64,000 nucleotides of DNA from positions 133,080,200-133,144,199 of the forward strand of contig CM045770.1 of NCBI GenBank assembly GCA_025200525.1, in the 5' to 3' direction. The stretch comes from Camellia lanceoleosa (taxonomy: Eukaryota; Streptophyta; Magnoliopsida; Ericales; Theaceae). The position numbers and the translations under genes are program-made. A model generated the notes under the pieces. It had not been told where the DNA came from. It worked only from the letters and a program-made list of their open reading frames with translations, and searched no databases. Each line of letters begins with the position of its first letter. Position 1 is the stretch's first letter. Shown piece by piece: positions 20,959 to 32,959 of the stretch.

Positions 20959-23664
20959 TGTGATGCCCCGGGGTCTTGGACCCGACCCGAGTTGGTTTAT
21001 TCAAACTATTTCTTTTACTTTCGGAGCCTTGTATATCGTGTAGTCGTTGTTAAGATTTCATTTATGACTTTATGCAATTTTTCTTAATGTTTTTGAGTTA
21101 TAATTTTTTGAGTTTTGGGCGTAAGAACGAAAATCAGAGGCGTAGAATCACCTAGGGAAGATCAGACTAGAACAAGTAGGCCCATGCATACGGTGAAGTG
21201 TGCCCGCACATGTGGCATCAAGGGGCAAACCTAAGTTAGGACTGGGAGAATCTGCAAACGTGGTGGGAGAGTCCCACATGTGCGGCGAAGGCTCCGCACG
21301 TGCGGCTAGGGTGCCCACAATTGTGGCCAAACGCGCTTTTGACCTTGAATTTCATGCATTTTAGCCTCTTTTTGCTAAATTCCTTCCCCTCATCTTTCAT
21401 TTCTCTCATGTCTCTCTCTCTCTCTACAACTTATTTTTCTCTTTTTCTCTCATCTCTCTACACAAACCCACCAACCCTCACATTTTCTTTTAATCCAACA
21501 AATCTATTGAGTTTTTGATATTAGTTCCTTATAACAAAATAACGAGCGTGTCGAGGGCTATATTTTGACTAGTGGAGATCAAATTTTAGCGAAGTTAATT
21601 TTTGAGGTTTTTCTCCTTTTTCTCTTAAAGGTAGGGATTTCCTTACTTCTTTTCAATACTTTGCTATAGATAAACATGTGATATTTTCTATTACATAAAA
21701 AACTTGATTTTGTAGAGATTTCTAAAATGGGTTTTAGATTTTGGGAATTGATCTAATGTTTGCATTGTTGATTATGAAATTTGGAGAAAATAAAGCATGT
21801 TTATGATGATTGAGTATAAAAACCCTAATTTTAATGGAATATATTATGAAGCTAGAAAAGAATTGATGATTGTATAATTATTGAGACTACCATGCATTTG
21901 GAATATGATTATAGTGACCCAAGTAAAAAGCCTAGTTTTGTTAATTTGTTTAATAATTTTGAGAATAAGACAAATGATGAATTTAATACTTGTGGAACAA
22001 TTTTGATCATTTTGAACCAAATTATGAAAATGGAAATGGAATGAAAGGAAAGGGATTTGTTGGGAATTTTAAACGGTCATGAATTGAAATTTTGTCGAAA
22101 TTGTTGGAAACTTGAAATTAATGGAATTAAACCATAGAAGTTATGTATCGTAGGGTCGTTGATGAAATCTAAGCTAATATGATGGAATTGAAATCATAAA
22201 ATTGGCCTATAAATATTGATGATTGGAAATAATGAAGTCAATTATGAGAATTTTGAGATAATATGATAGTTGAGCTAACTCTAAACAATGATTGATAATG
22301 AAGAAGCATGAAAATGTTGTGAGAACTATATTATATTAATTATGAGAATTGATGTCATTTATTGTTTAGAGGTTTTGTCCTTAGCCACTGGTGGAGAATT
22401 GTATTGTTTGTTGTATAATTGACATGAAATAGGTTGAAGTGAAACCTTAGATGTTGTTGATTAACTGTGTAATTATGTAATTAGATGAGAATGAAAGGAA
22501 GAAAATTGAGATGCACGTATTGTGAAATGTAATTGTGCTATGTAGAGGTAACGCGTTCCTTCAGGTTAGCAACCGATAAAGAGGGTTGATGTGCTATATA
22601 GAGGTAATGCATTCCTTCTGGTTAGCACCCGATAAAGCAAGTGGATGTACTATATAGCGGTAATGCGTTTCTTTCAGTTAGCACATAAAGCAGGTTGGGC
22701 AATATAGAGGTAATGCATTCCTTTCGACTAGCAACCAATAAAGGGAAACGTAAGGCTTGGTGAGTCCACGGTGGTAATGTGGGACTTGGCGAGATCACGA
22801 GTTGTTTATTTGATTATAAAATTTTAATTGCTAATATGTGTATATTTGTAGAGATAATTGTTTGATGAATATATAAGAATATAGTTGAAGTTGTGTTATG
22901 CGATAAGTGTTGAATTCGACAGTGATGTGAGTATTGTTTGAAATAAATGAGTAGCGTGAAAGTATAAAGGATAAATTGTAGATTGATTTTAGGAAATAAA
23001 TAATGTGATGAAATCATTTGGTGTATTAAAGATGGGTCGTAGAGATGACAAAATGATTAATGTGTGCATGGTATTTGAGATGTGAGTTTGATTTGGCAAT
23101 CCTTTTTTTTAATTGGAAGTGATGAGTAACCAAGGCAAAAAAAAATGATTTTTTTGAAATGATAAAGGTGGGATTCTTTTGAGAAATGATATAATTATGT
23201 ATGTATATTTTGGATACAAAAAGTTACACTACATATATAATTATGACTTGTGACATTCATAATCATAACTATCCATGTATTGTTATTGTTTAGAATCATT
23301 GGAGTTCTTCCTAGACATTCGTGTTCATCCCACGTTGTTGATTATTTTTCATGTGTGAAGTTTGATAGAATTTTGCAAAACTTGAAGTCTCCTTGACTAT
23401 TGGCCATGGGGCCTACTATCTTAGGTGGAATGCCAAATTGTTGTAAAGATTGTTAAACCCTTTTGATTTCATTTGTTTTGTTTTGAATTGGTAAAATGTA
23501 GTCTAAGGCACTTGTAATCATTTGTATTAGATACTTCATCATTGTATATGTATTCAAGAAAAATTTAATTGTTTCATTTATTTTATCTTGCTCTATATCT
23601 TGGAAATTGACTTAATTAAAAGATTTTGATAATGGATTTGAGTAATAAAATTCGGGATGTTACA
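20959..23664 (+). repeat. 2.7-kb solo LTR of a Ty3/gypsy element (chromovirus type)
   Basis: It begins TGTGATGCCCCGGGG and ends CGGGATGTTACA, the inverted terminal style of plant chromovirus LTRs. TAAT occurs on both sides (20955-20958 and 23665-23668), a possible target duplication remnant. Plus orientation is suggested by a CT-rich leader at 21360-21480 and a GGTAGGGATTTCC segment at about 21630-21645. No gag or pol is between the ends, so it is a solo LTR produced by LTR-LTR recombination. Confidence 0.7.
22538..22745 (+). repeat. Tandem repeat inside the solo LTR, 4 units of about 50-65 bp
   Basis: Each unit contains TAGAGGTAATGCATTCCTT(C/T) followed by GGTTAGCAACCGATAAAG. Units begin near 22540, 22590, 22643 and 22695 and differ by point changes and small deletions. 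Confidence 0.7.
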
Positions 23665-24112
23665 TAATGATTCCATTAATTTTTTTTTAAATTTTTTATG
23701 TATTTATAAAAAATAAAAAATAAAAAAATTGATTTGAATTATAATTACATAGGGATCGTTCGAGTATGGCTTATGTTGGGAAATATGTTAAAAGCTAACT
23801 TTTTTAAAACAAAAAAAGAAAAAATTGAAAAACAAATGTGTAAAAAAAGTAGAGAAGTGATGTGACTTTAAAAAGTTAAAAAGTCAAAAAGCTAACTTTT
23901 AGTCAAGTTACTGACTTATTGACTTTTCATGAAAACACAAGTAAAAAAGTAAAGAAGTGATGTAACAATTTATAAAAAATAAATCAATAAACAACTTATT
24001 TAGGTAGTACAACCTCATAATGTCGTTATATTTGTACTACAAAAATTGACAACAGGCACTTATGAGAAAATTATTTGACAAGTTTAATTTTGAAAATATT
24101 CAATTTTTTAAA
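23665..24112. other. AT-rich intergenic sequence
   Basis: No gene seen. It has repeats of AAAAAGTTAAAAAGTCAAAAAGCTAACTTTT (23860-23900) in a simple AT background. The last nine bases, 24104-24112, are the left target duplication of the next element. Confidence 0.5.
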
Positions 24113-24502
24113 GGATTATTTATATGGAGATCTCGTAAATTATTGAAAATTATTATTTTGACCCTTTAAATTATAAAAACGTACAAATAGATCCTCTAAA
24201 CTATTGTAAACTAGCGCTTTGCCCCTAAACTGTAAAAGCATACAAATGAAACCCGAAAACTATTGGTGTGTTTCACTTTTACCCCTTTCGTTAGAGGGTC
24301 CAATTTGTACCTTTTTTATTTGTATTTGTATTTGTATTTTTATTTTTATATATAGTTTAGGGGGTCTATTTGTACGTTTTTATAGTTTAGGGGGTAAAGT
24401 AATACTCTTCAATAGTTTAGTGGGTCCGTTGTACGCTTTTATAATTTAGGGAGTCAAAGTGATAATTCTCATTAATTTAGTAGGTCTTTGTGTAAATAAC
24501 CC
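24113..24502. mobile_element. Mutator-like MITE with 9-bp target duplication
   Basis: A 390-bp element with long imperfect terminal inverted repeats. The left end is GGATTATTTATATGGAG; the right end, reverse complemented, is GGGTTATTTACACAAAG, and the similarity continues for at least 50 bases. It is flanked by a perfect 9-bp duplication TTTTTTAAA at 24104-24112 and 24503-24511, the length made by Mutator-superfamily transposases. The interior is a set of TAGTTTAGGGGGT-type repeats in both orientations and has no coding sequence. Confidence 0.75.
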
Positions 24503-24762
24503 TTTTTTAAAAACAAATAAAATGAAATTATGATTAATGAATCAATTTTATTTTGTTTTTATTGATCATCTATGGACACGTACTTAAAAATTAAATAGTT
24601 ATAATATATATACATATATACTCTAACAAATTAATTATGTTTGAAGGTACTCATAACATAATTTGATATTAATCAAAATAATCATTCTCATGCAATTGAC
24701 CTACCCCTCTCCTTTTACTTCCCAATTTATATGTAACTACAATTTATTTTAAATGAATTAGT

Positions 24763-25532
24763 TAGATTTTTTGACTTTCAAAAGTTAATAATGTAATTTT
24801 AAGTGTGCCAGCAAGGATCAACAAGTTCTTACAGAAGTTTTAATTGCTAACCAATTATCAAACGATTGTGTTGAAATTCTTTCAGCCTCAATGAAGAGGA
24901 CTTCTGCTTGTGGCTTTGCTTAGGGGAGAAAATTAAATATATTGAAAATAACGATAGATAAAACAGTTTCATGAACTGAATTTCATTAAACAAAAAGAAC
25001 TTACAATGATACCTTTGCATTTCCACAGTCTCGAAAGATTTTATAGCAGTAGACTACTTTGAACTACTTCTAAGAATTGAAGTGTAGTACAAAAATTGAA
25101 GAATAGGAAATGTAAAAACTGGAAAGAAAATATAAAGTAAATAATGGTTTCTGGATCTGAAAATTTGAGTCTGAGTCCTTTCCCTGTTGGCTTTCTCTTC
25201 TATTTATACCCTCTAATGGTAACCGTTGAAGTGGTCTTCTAACCGTCGAAATGCCCTTCCACGATCACTGATCATGGCCTTGAACAGTTTGCTTCCACTA
25301 CGCCATTCTTGCAGTTGGACTTCTCTCTTGATTTTGAATTTGAATTGTGAGTATCCGTTGGGCCACGTCACCTTGCGTATTCTCACTACTCCAATGCTGT
25401 GCAGATCCATTGTTACCAATATAAGCTGCCACGTGTCTATCACTAACTGGAGACTTGCATTGATTCCCCAGATTACCCTATACAAGCCACGTGTTAAGCT
25501 GTGATTGGCTTATACAAAATATGTAGCCAACA
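24763..25532 (-). repeat. 3' LTR of TatE (left copy)
   Basis: Matches 39245-40015 along its length. The minus-strand LTR starts TGTTGGCTACATATTTTG at 25532. The TATA box TATAAATA on the minus strand is at 25201-25208. CCACGTGT motifs occur at 25430-25437 and 25488-25495. The inner end reads TA instead of TG on the plus strand (24763-24764), a mutated terminus. Confidence 0.88.
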
Positions 25533-25548
25533 AAACCTCCCGCACTAA
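25533..25548 (-). promoter_or_regulatory. Polypurine tract of TatE
   Basis: On the minus strand GTGCGGGAGGTTT lies immediately before the 3' LTR TG, where plus-strand synthesis is primed. Confidence 0.6.
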
Positions 25549-25740
25549 TATACCCAATACTTGGCAATATTACTGGATCAGTGTGCTCTGCCCATGTCCT
25601 AGGATGTGCATGGACTTTTTATTTATCTTGGAAGTGTAACCGTCTCCAAGCAATGAAACACTGAACTTCATTAAATTCTTCCTTGCATTTGAACACTACC
25701 TCTACTATCTGTGTACATGAAGGGACTGAAACCTCTTCAA

Positions 25741-27014
25741 TGGCTAATCAAGCTATCTCTTGTATTGATCAAGCATACTAGGAGGTTTTAGACAATGATG
25801 ATCAATCTTAAAAGAACTTACATGCATTTATTAGCCACATTTATCCTCCTCCATTCATACAAGTTATGGAGGCTTTCGTAGAATACGAGCCTTTAGACCA
25901 AACATTTGCCAACATGGAACTTGGAAGCTCTTCATCTGCTCCTAAACCCTCTGCATGGGGTAAACCTTCCTTCTCTTCTATCGATGCTGGTTGGAATGCT
26001 TGGCCAACTCCAACCCAACCTCCAACGAGGAAGCGAATTCATCCAAAATTTGTTGAATTCAAATACCCTATGGTGATTCCTCCCTCTTCGCACAGGTCCG
26101 TAGTGTATCCATATACCCTATTCGACCGTCTTTGCTGCCTCGAAGACAACTTGCTCTTGGCATGGTATACATTTACCTCGCCGACCAAAATACTACGAAA
26201 GGCCCCTCATTCCATCGAAGCTTTGGGAATGAGTCCCTTACTTTTGGCCAAAAAAGCAAAATTTTGCTCCTCAAACTGGTTAGAGTGTGTGAATGAACCT
26301 CAGTTTCCACCTTCTTTTGGAGGGAACCCAACTGCTCATTCCCTACCTCCTAATCCTAAGTGGATTGAGGAATTAAAGCTCACCCTTTTTGAAAGCTGGC
26401 ATTTTGCTCTCTACCAGGCTCCAGTTCCTCAAACTGCTTATCAACAGTATAGAGCCCAAACGTTGCTTGCTGCTTTCTCATATTTATCTTTTGAAGTACT
26501 TCAAGATGACACCCTACATAAGAAATTTTTATGGGCTTGTGATATTGTCTATCAAAGACACATTCTCAACCCTGTAGCCCAAGTAGAGTTTCACACTTTC
26601 TTGGATCAACTTCCCCTGTTGCTCAATTAGCACAAAAGTGCTTTGGCCACCAGAGAGTCATTGGAGGAGACCTTTGCCGCTCACATCCAAACTCAATACG
26701 AAGCAAAAAATCTTCTTGGAGAATATGAAGACTTCAAGAGGCTTGACTCAGAGTATGGGGAAGATATTGATATGAATGATACATTTGTGATCGATGAAGT
26801 GGAAAAAGCTTTTAGGCAAACAAAATTCGAGATGAGGGCCCAGCAACTCTTCTTCCAAATAAAGGCTCATCAATTAGATAAACCAAATTTAGGTAAGACA
26901 GAAGAGAGGTTAGAAAAAGAACATATATTTATTGAACTTTGCAGGACAAAGTTTCATGACCTTGTAACTTTGTCCATTCCTTATTTTTATAAAATTGAGA
27001 ATGTAACCAAATAG
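25741..27014 (+). pseudogene. Antisense module of TatE, first part (unknown domain)
   Basis: An in-frame ATG at 25741 (MANQAISCIDQ) is followed by stops, then a 254-codon open stretch 25866-26630 and, after a stop and frame change, 123 codons to 27014. Proline- and aromatic-rich text such as RIHPKFVEFKYPMVIPP and YPYTLFDRLCCLEDNLLLAW is globular in character but I do not recognise the family. The second segment is charged and probably helical (ETFAAHIQTQYEAKNLLGEY). Its strand is opposite to gag-pol and it starts just inside the 3' LTR. It may be a separate exon set or a separate gene from the mobile-domain part downstream. Confidence 0.5.
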
Positions 27015-27849
27015 GTTCTCCCAATGTAAAAGCTTCTATCAATAAAATTGGGTTTTCATATTCCAATTACGTGGTTAATATGACTTTATTCCTTGCTTTG
27101 TTCACATAATTTGTATAAAAACACAGCTTCGAAGTAACCAATCCTATTTCGAAACTTGTTTTACGTGTTTCAAAGCATGCGGTTCCTCTTGAAAGTGACA
27201 ATATCTGTCTTCGAAGGGCTTTGTCTTAGCAAAAAGTCCAAGAGAGTACTTTCATGTATGGGTAAGTTCTCTAATCTTTAAATTTTTACACTATTTTGCC
27301 AAGTACTAGTTTCGTAGTGCCTACTTATTTTGGAATCCAAAAAATCAGGCAAGATCTATACTTTAATCAAAGAATACTACAAAACTCTTTCGAAGGAAAT
27401 TTCCTTTTATGGAAAGCCTAGGAGCATACTCTCAAAACTTTCGAAGTAAACGAGCCCTAACTATGCTTGACTTTAAGGAAAAAGCATTAGAGATCCTGGG
27501 AAAAAACTAGCTTTGAAGCCAACTACCTGTTTTCGAAGCCAAGCTGAGTATTTGAAATGCATTCCCTATCTTATAAGGTAGCCCCATACTTGTTTTGAAG
27601 GTAGCTCTCTTCATTGTGTTTTTAGGAGTCTTAAAATAAAAGCCTTAATCACACATGGGTCAAAATAACCAATCAATTAATCTTGGACCTATTTGACCCG
27701 TTATGTTAAATGGGTGATTTTGGACAGAAAGGTTTAAAACCCTAACTTCTCACGCTGTTACCTATTCACTCGTTTAGTCTTTTTCTTTCACTTCCATTGC
27801 TAACAACTTCAACTTCTTATCCTTCTCCTACTCACTCTTTCTTTAATCT
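27015..27849 (+). other. Non-coding stretch with clustered TTCGAA, within the antisense module
   Basis: No open frame of note. The palindrome TTCGAA occurs six times between about 27128 and 27536, with several TTTGAA near-copies that look like CpG decay. It could be an intron or spacer between two antisense units. Confidence 0.45.
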
Positions 27850-29469
27850 TGACTGATGGTTTTTTTCTCCTCGAAAGTACTAATTGTCAAGCACTTACGT
27901 CCCTCAATAGCTTTAAGGAGATGCATCACTGGTGAGATAACCACATACCGAACCCCTGAAGGTCAAAGCGTGATTGATGGCTGAATCTTTGTCCCTCGCC
28001 ATCATGAGCAGGGGGAGCATGTCCTTGGCCCTATCTTCAAGGAAGTTTTTGCTTCACTTCCTCCTTTGTACCATGTTTGGAGGATCATTACCTTCTTTAT
28101 GAAAAAAACCTTAACTAAGGAAACTAAAGGGTTAACCGGCCTCACCGCTGCTAGCCCACATTGAAGACTAAATGTGAGGAATGATATGATAGAGTAGTTG
28201 GAGCTCGGAAACAAAATTTGGAGGATCTCTGCATTCTTGACACCTTTCAGCTTTCGAGGTTTGTCATTCATGAGGACCTTTTTCTTATCCCTGATGCACT
28301 TTGCTTTTGGAACCCCACATTCAACTTCGTTCAATTTCGGTGTGGTATGATGGCTCCTACTGTTCTTGACATGTGCCACCTTCTAGGGCTTTCCCCTGCT
28401 GGTGTTACTTTTGGCTCTCACTACCCAAACCTTAAGGTCTCTTTCTCCCTTTTCTCTTTTAATTCTTTTTACAATGACTTCACAGCTTCTGAAAATAAAA
28501 AAGAAGGTCTTGTGACCGATCGTGAGCTTTTTTCTTTCCTTCTTTATTGGCTCTATAAATTCCTTTTTTGCACCTCTTCCTAAAGGATAATGCCTGAATT
28601 TGTACCCCTTGCCAAAGCTCTAGCTTTAGGGAAGAAAATAGCCCTGGCTCCCTATGTCCTGGGGCATGTGTACAGGGTCTGTTCCCAATTTTGTGAGAGG
28701 ACTCTAGAACCCAACCAAGGGCGTCCAATTTGGATCCAACAACTCTGACTTTTTGCATATTTCACTCAACTTCATTCCGGTAGCTTAAGATTTCTGGTAC
28801 AAGATCCTACCACCTACGGAGAGAAATATGCCAGAGTATCTTTATACCCCTCTAGTTTCGCATATTACTTCACCTTCTTTCATCAGTTACCTCTAGCCGT
28901 TCAGCCCTCCTTTTTTCGTCCATTCAATGTTACTGTGGGGCCGGCATGGTTGAGGGATTTTTTGGCCTACTCCAATTGCTCCTAGCCCATTCATAAGAAC
29001 ATATGGTCTTCTATTCTACTGCCGAGGGAACTTTTCATTGGGACTTTGAATTCCAGGGCTTACAAATGCATCTCCGAAGCCTACTGTCTTGCCCAATTTG
29101 CAAGACAATTTGGTCTCAGCCAAGGAATTCTGGTCCCACTTTGCAGCCACTCCAATCCTGACCTAGATCCCAGGGACCTAAAAGTGTCAACATTAAGGTT
29201 GGATAAAACAACATCTAAGTTTAGAAGAGACGCTGCCAGCTTCGAATTCATACCTTTCACTAGCCATAGCTGGGCCATGATTAGATTCAAAAACTGGTGG
29301 TCTGCTAATATGGAGGTGCAGCTTGTTGTCTCCACTTTGGACTTGTTAAAAAATTTAGATCTGCTTTCCCAGAGGGATCACACTAAATCCACAAAGACTA
29401 GCATCACCATTACTTCTGCCCTCACTGCAACCCTTCCACTTAGAACTACCAGGGCTGCTACAAAAAAAG
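27850..29469 (+). pseudogene. Plant mobile domain-like (PMD) protein, antisense module of TatE (broken)
   Basis: From about 27856 the plus strand reads MVFFSSKVLIVKHLRPS, with frame breaks. It continues with IWRISAFL, DTFQLSRFVIHEDLFLIPDA and CFWNPTFNFVQFRCGMMAPT, then VLDMCHLLGLSPAG. The block in which a trailing (F/R)(G/C).M.PT(L/V)LD...L.GL follows W....F.F resembles the plant mobile domain (PF10536). That domain occurs in MAIN/MAIL proteins and in some MULE and gypsy elements. A second conserved-looking part is 29046-29469. Stops and frame changes show decay. A possible intron begins at GT 29470. PMD function in retrotransposons is not known. Confidence 0.5.
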
Positions 29470-29551
29470 GTATCTAGTTTGCCCTTTCCTTTGTCCTTCC
29501 CTTCCTTCCCTATACTGCTCTCTTACTTAAAGTTTATTTTGTTGTTATAAG

Positions 29552-31340
29552 GACTTCACAGAAGGCATTGCCTCAGAGAGCAAAAGCTCTGGCCACACTG
29601 AAGGGCATCAGCAGAAAAGAAAGACCCATATTAGGCTTGAGCCTATAAATGAAGCCTCTGAAGTCCCCTCAGAACTAGAAAAAGAAGAAAAAGAAAAAGA
29701 AGAAGAAGAAGAAGAAGAAACCCCTCTAAAGAGGAGAAAGATTACACATTCCTCTACTGCCCAACCTCTCATAAATGCAGCACATAAAGCAACTACGAAG
29801 GCAGTAGAACAGGAGCAGGCCAAGGAGATCCTTGTTTTCCAAAGACATGAGAAGGCGTGGTAGCAACAAATTTCAAAGAAGGAGGTTGTTATTGTCAAAG
29901 CAACTCAACAAGAGGTTGCAAGGAAGCTCAAAGCTACTAAACATTATACCCTTCGCAGCTCTCCAACTATTATCACTATAAGTGTTGGTAACTCTTCTTG
30001 CTTCAGTCAACACTTCTAGTTTTGATTCACCATTTCAGCTTTGTTTTATACTTCTTTTCTTTTGATCTGCAGCAGTAGTTGGTCTACCTACTTCCCTGTT
30101 GCCTTTTACTTCTCTTCCACCAAGCCTCGAAAAATCATTCCTGAGCTCTACAGATCTGAAGAAGGCTTTGAAAGGAAAAGGGAAAGCAAATACTGACCTC
30201 CCGATAAGTGTAGAGCCATTGCAGATGATCTTTCCAATCCTAGCCTCTACACTCTCTATGACCTATCCCTTGTTTCACTTCAAGCTTGACCTGCCAATCA
30301 TCCTTGCTTCTCCTTCTCCTAAGTTCCTCAACTAGTCCCTAGTGACCATTTCCTCACTTTTGCCTGTCTCTACATCCCTTAAGGTCCTAGCAAAGCCCTT
30401 TATCTTCTTAGAGTACACTTGTTACTCCCTCTTTTAGACTAGCAGTTAATACCTTTAGGGATGGCACTAACAGCCTACTAACACTTCCTTCACTGCACTG
30501 CTCCAGTCCTCTTTCTTTGGACCTATTGGTGGCTAGGACCATTGATGCTACTGAGGCATCCTCCTCTTATTTTTCTCCAACCATCACCGCAACATCCACC
30601 AGTGGCTTCTCCACATTGCCTTTATCAGAGGAAGAGATGGATATCTTCGAAGCCCAACTGGCCAGTCTATTTGGCATATCCACACCAGTGCTTCTATCTG
30701 GCAGTGAGGCTGAGCCCTTAGATCTAGCTGACTCCTTCCTGGGGATAATTAGAGGCTCACCTACTACTGAATCCTCCACTCCTCTTTTTCAGGTGGACTT
30801 GGAGGTCTGTCAGGAGTTGATTAGGACTTTCTCAAGGGTCCTATTCAAAGCTCTATCAAACCCAATCATCAGGAATGGGTTCCTTAAATGCTGCTAATTC
30901 TTTGAACAAACCAATGTTTCTTTCAAAAGTCACTTGTCTCAGGCAGCAACAACCATCGAATTTATGTCAACATCCATCAACTGGCCAAGGTTACAGAGAA
31001 AAAATTCTTAAAAAACAAGGATTTTTTTTCTCTCATGTTCATTTTGCGATTTCAATGCTGAACGGACAACAGTCCTCTGCCACATAACTCCAGGCTCAAC
31101 TATTGCACAGGAAGGCAGAATTGGAGAAGGAACTGTCAGCAGTTAACCTAGCCTTGGAGCATAATGCACAGACACTACATACTTCTCACTGGGGGCTATC
31201 TAATCGTAGACAACTGTTCCCAACCCTTAGAAGTAGAGAACTCATTGTAAGGGAACAGTTGAGACATTATTATGAATTTTGGGCCAAATTATGGCAGAAT
31301 GTACTTGATTCTTTACGAAATGAAATGTTTTTACTTACCC
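29552..31340 (+). pseudogene. C-terminal part of the TatE antisense module (acidic/basic linker, coiled coil)
   Basis: 29552-29990 encodes a Glu/Lys-rich linker built on a GAA microsatellite (about 29690-29720), followed by PLKRRKI at about 29720-29742, a plausible nuclear localisation signal. Ser/Thr/Pro-rich stretches follow at 30099-30335 and 30517-30897 (DIFEAQLASLFGI, then DLADSFLGI). A helical tail at 31103-31340 has AELEKELSAVNLAL and LIVREQLRHYYEFWAKLW. The tail ends almost at the integrase stop on the other strand (31358). Broken by several stops and frame changes; a possible intron at 29470-29551 would not keep frame as the sequence now stands. Confidence 0.45.
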
Positions 31341-31357
31341 AAATGTGTTTTGATCTT

Positions 31358-32560
31358 CTATTTATGTTTTGTATGATGATCCTGCACTCCTTGTGTTTCC
31401 CTCACAATTGGATAATAAGGTTTCAAATATCTGTCATTGATTTTCTCAGGATGCACATACCCATTTAGATTTCTCAGATGGTAGGCTCCCCCAGGCAAGA
31501 CTCTATGAATTTGGTATGGTCCCTCACAATTAGGTGACCATTTACCAAATTTATGGCTTTTAATGCCCACTAAAAGTATTGTCTTCCACACCAAATCATC
31601 CTCATCAAAGCTAATGTGTCCGAATTTTTTATTATAGCTTTTGGCTGTCTTTTTCTTTTGGAAACGGATAATATTTAATGTCAAAATTCTAAATTCATCC
31701 ACAATTTCTAATTCTAAGAACATGCTCTGATGATATTGCTTAGTAGTTAATTGGTCTTCATATTTTACCCTCAAAGATTTGATGCTGATTTCCATAGGCA
31801 ACACTGCATCATGCCCATACACTAAAGCATGAAGGGTGATTCTTGTACTTGACCTTGGAGAAGTCCTATAAGCCCATAACACATCTAACAACAAATTATG
31901 TCAATCCCTAGGATTGTCTTCCACAACTATTTGTATTTCATTTTTCAAAGATTTGTTAGATGATTCAGCCTGACCATTTGCTTGTGTATAATAAAGGGTG
32001 GAATTAATAAGACTAATTTCAAATTCTGCTACGAAAGATTTTACCATTTTTTTCATCAGATATAGTCTCATTATCCACTGTTATGGTCTGTTAGATGCCA
32101 AACCTATGGATCAACTCTTTAATAAAGTCCATAACTTCAGTCTGGTCTACAGCCTTATAAGGCTTAGCTCCAACCCACTTAGTGAAGTAATTTGTGGCCA
32201 CCAGAATGCAACAATGTTTTTTCGAAGATAATGGATATATTTTCCCTATCATATCCATTGTTCATGCTCTAAATGGCCAATGCTTCACTACTGCATGTAA
32301 ATTAGTTAATGGCACATGCCTTATCATGCCATGCTTCTGGCATACTTGACAACCCTTTGCATACTCTATACAATCCTTAAGGATGGTTGGCCAATAATAT
32401 GAATGCCTTCGAAGCAACCACCTCATCTTCACACCAGGTTGATAGGCACCACAAATGCCTTCATGCACCTCAGCCTTGGCAGTCAATGCCTTTTTTGGCC
32501 CTAGACATTCCAATAGCAACCCATCTGCTTCCTTTTTGTGGAGGGCATTCCCATACACTA
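31358..32560 (-). pseudogene. Integrase of TatE (broken)
   Basis: The zinc region (32558-32262) has VHEGICGAYQPGVKMRWL and YAKGCQVCQKHG. The core is read in pieces: MDMIGKIYPLS with the first Asp, NYFTKWVGAKPY, ITVDNE with the second Asp, QANGQAESSNKSLK with the Glu. The last open frame (31894-31358) has LWAYRTSPRSSTRITL and GPYQIHRVLPGGAYHL and ends at a natural stop. Stops within the core and at least two frame changes make it inactive. Its 3' end meets the plus-strand module tail to tail. Confidence 0.85.
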
Positions 32561-32959
32561 TGAATTATATTAATTGCAATTTAAGCCTTCTGTTGGCTTT
32601 CGAAGAAGGACCAATTAAATACTGAATGATTGGTTGTCTTCAATCATGTTCTTCCAAATCATTCTAGTTAACTTCTACCATGATACCCCTTTTAACCAAA
32701 GGTGGTATTAGCTTTTAATATGTGCTTGACTTATGTCCATTTCAGTGTCAACCCTTTTTTTAAAATTCGAAGCCCTCTAAGCTACATCATTGGCTTTGTG
32801 ATTCATGAATCTTGAGATATAAGTCATATTTGCTATTTGAAACTGACAAAGCTAATGTAATGCAGCAACATAATATGGTAACATGCTTGCATTTTGACAT
32901 TTAAAAATTCCTTTTAGTTGGTTAATTACCAATTGGGAATCTCCAAATATATCAACTGC

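Noticed and set aside
20955..23668. Confident target duplication for the solo LTR
   Set aside because: Only TAAT is shared and the exact LTR edge could shift by two bases, so it is noted as possible but not claimed as a full 5-bp duplication.
25213..25504. Frames of about 90 codons on both strands
   Set aside because: They are inside the TatE LTR and are not kept open in the other LTR copy.
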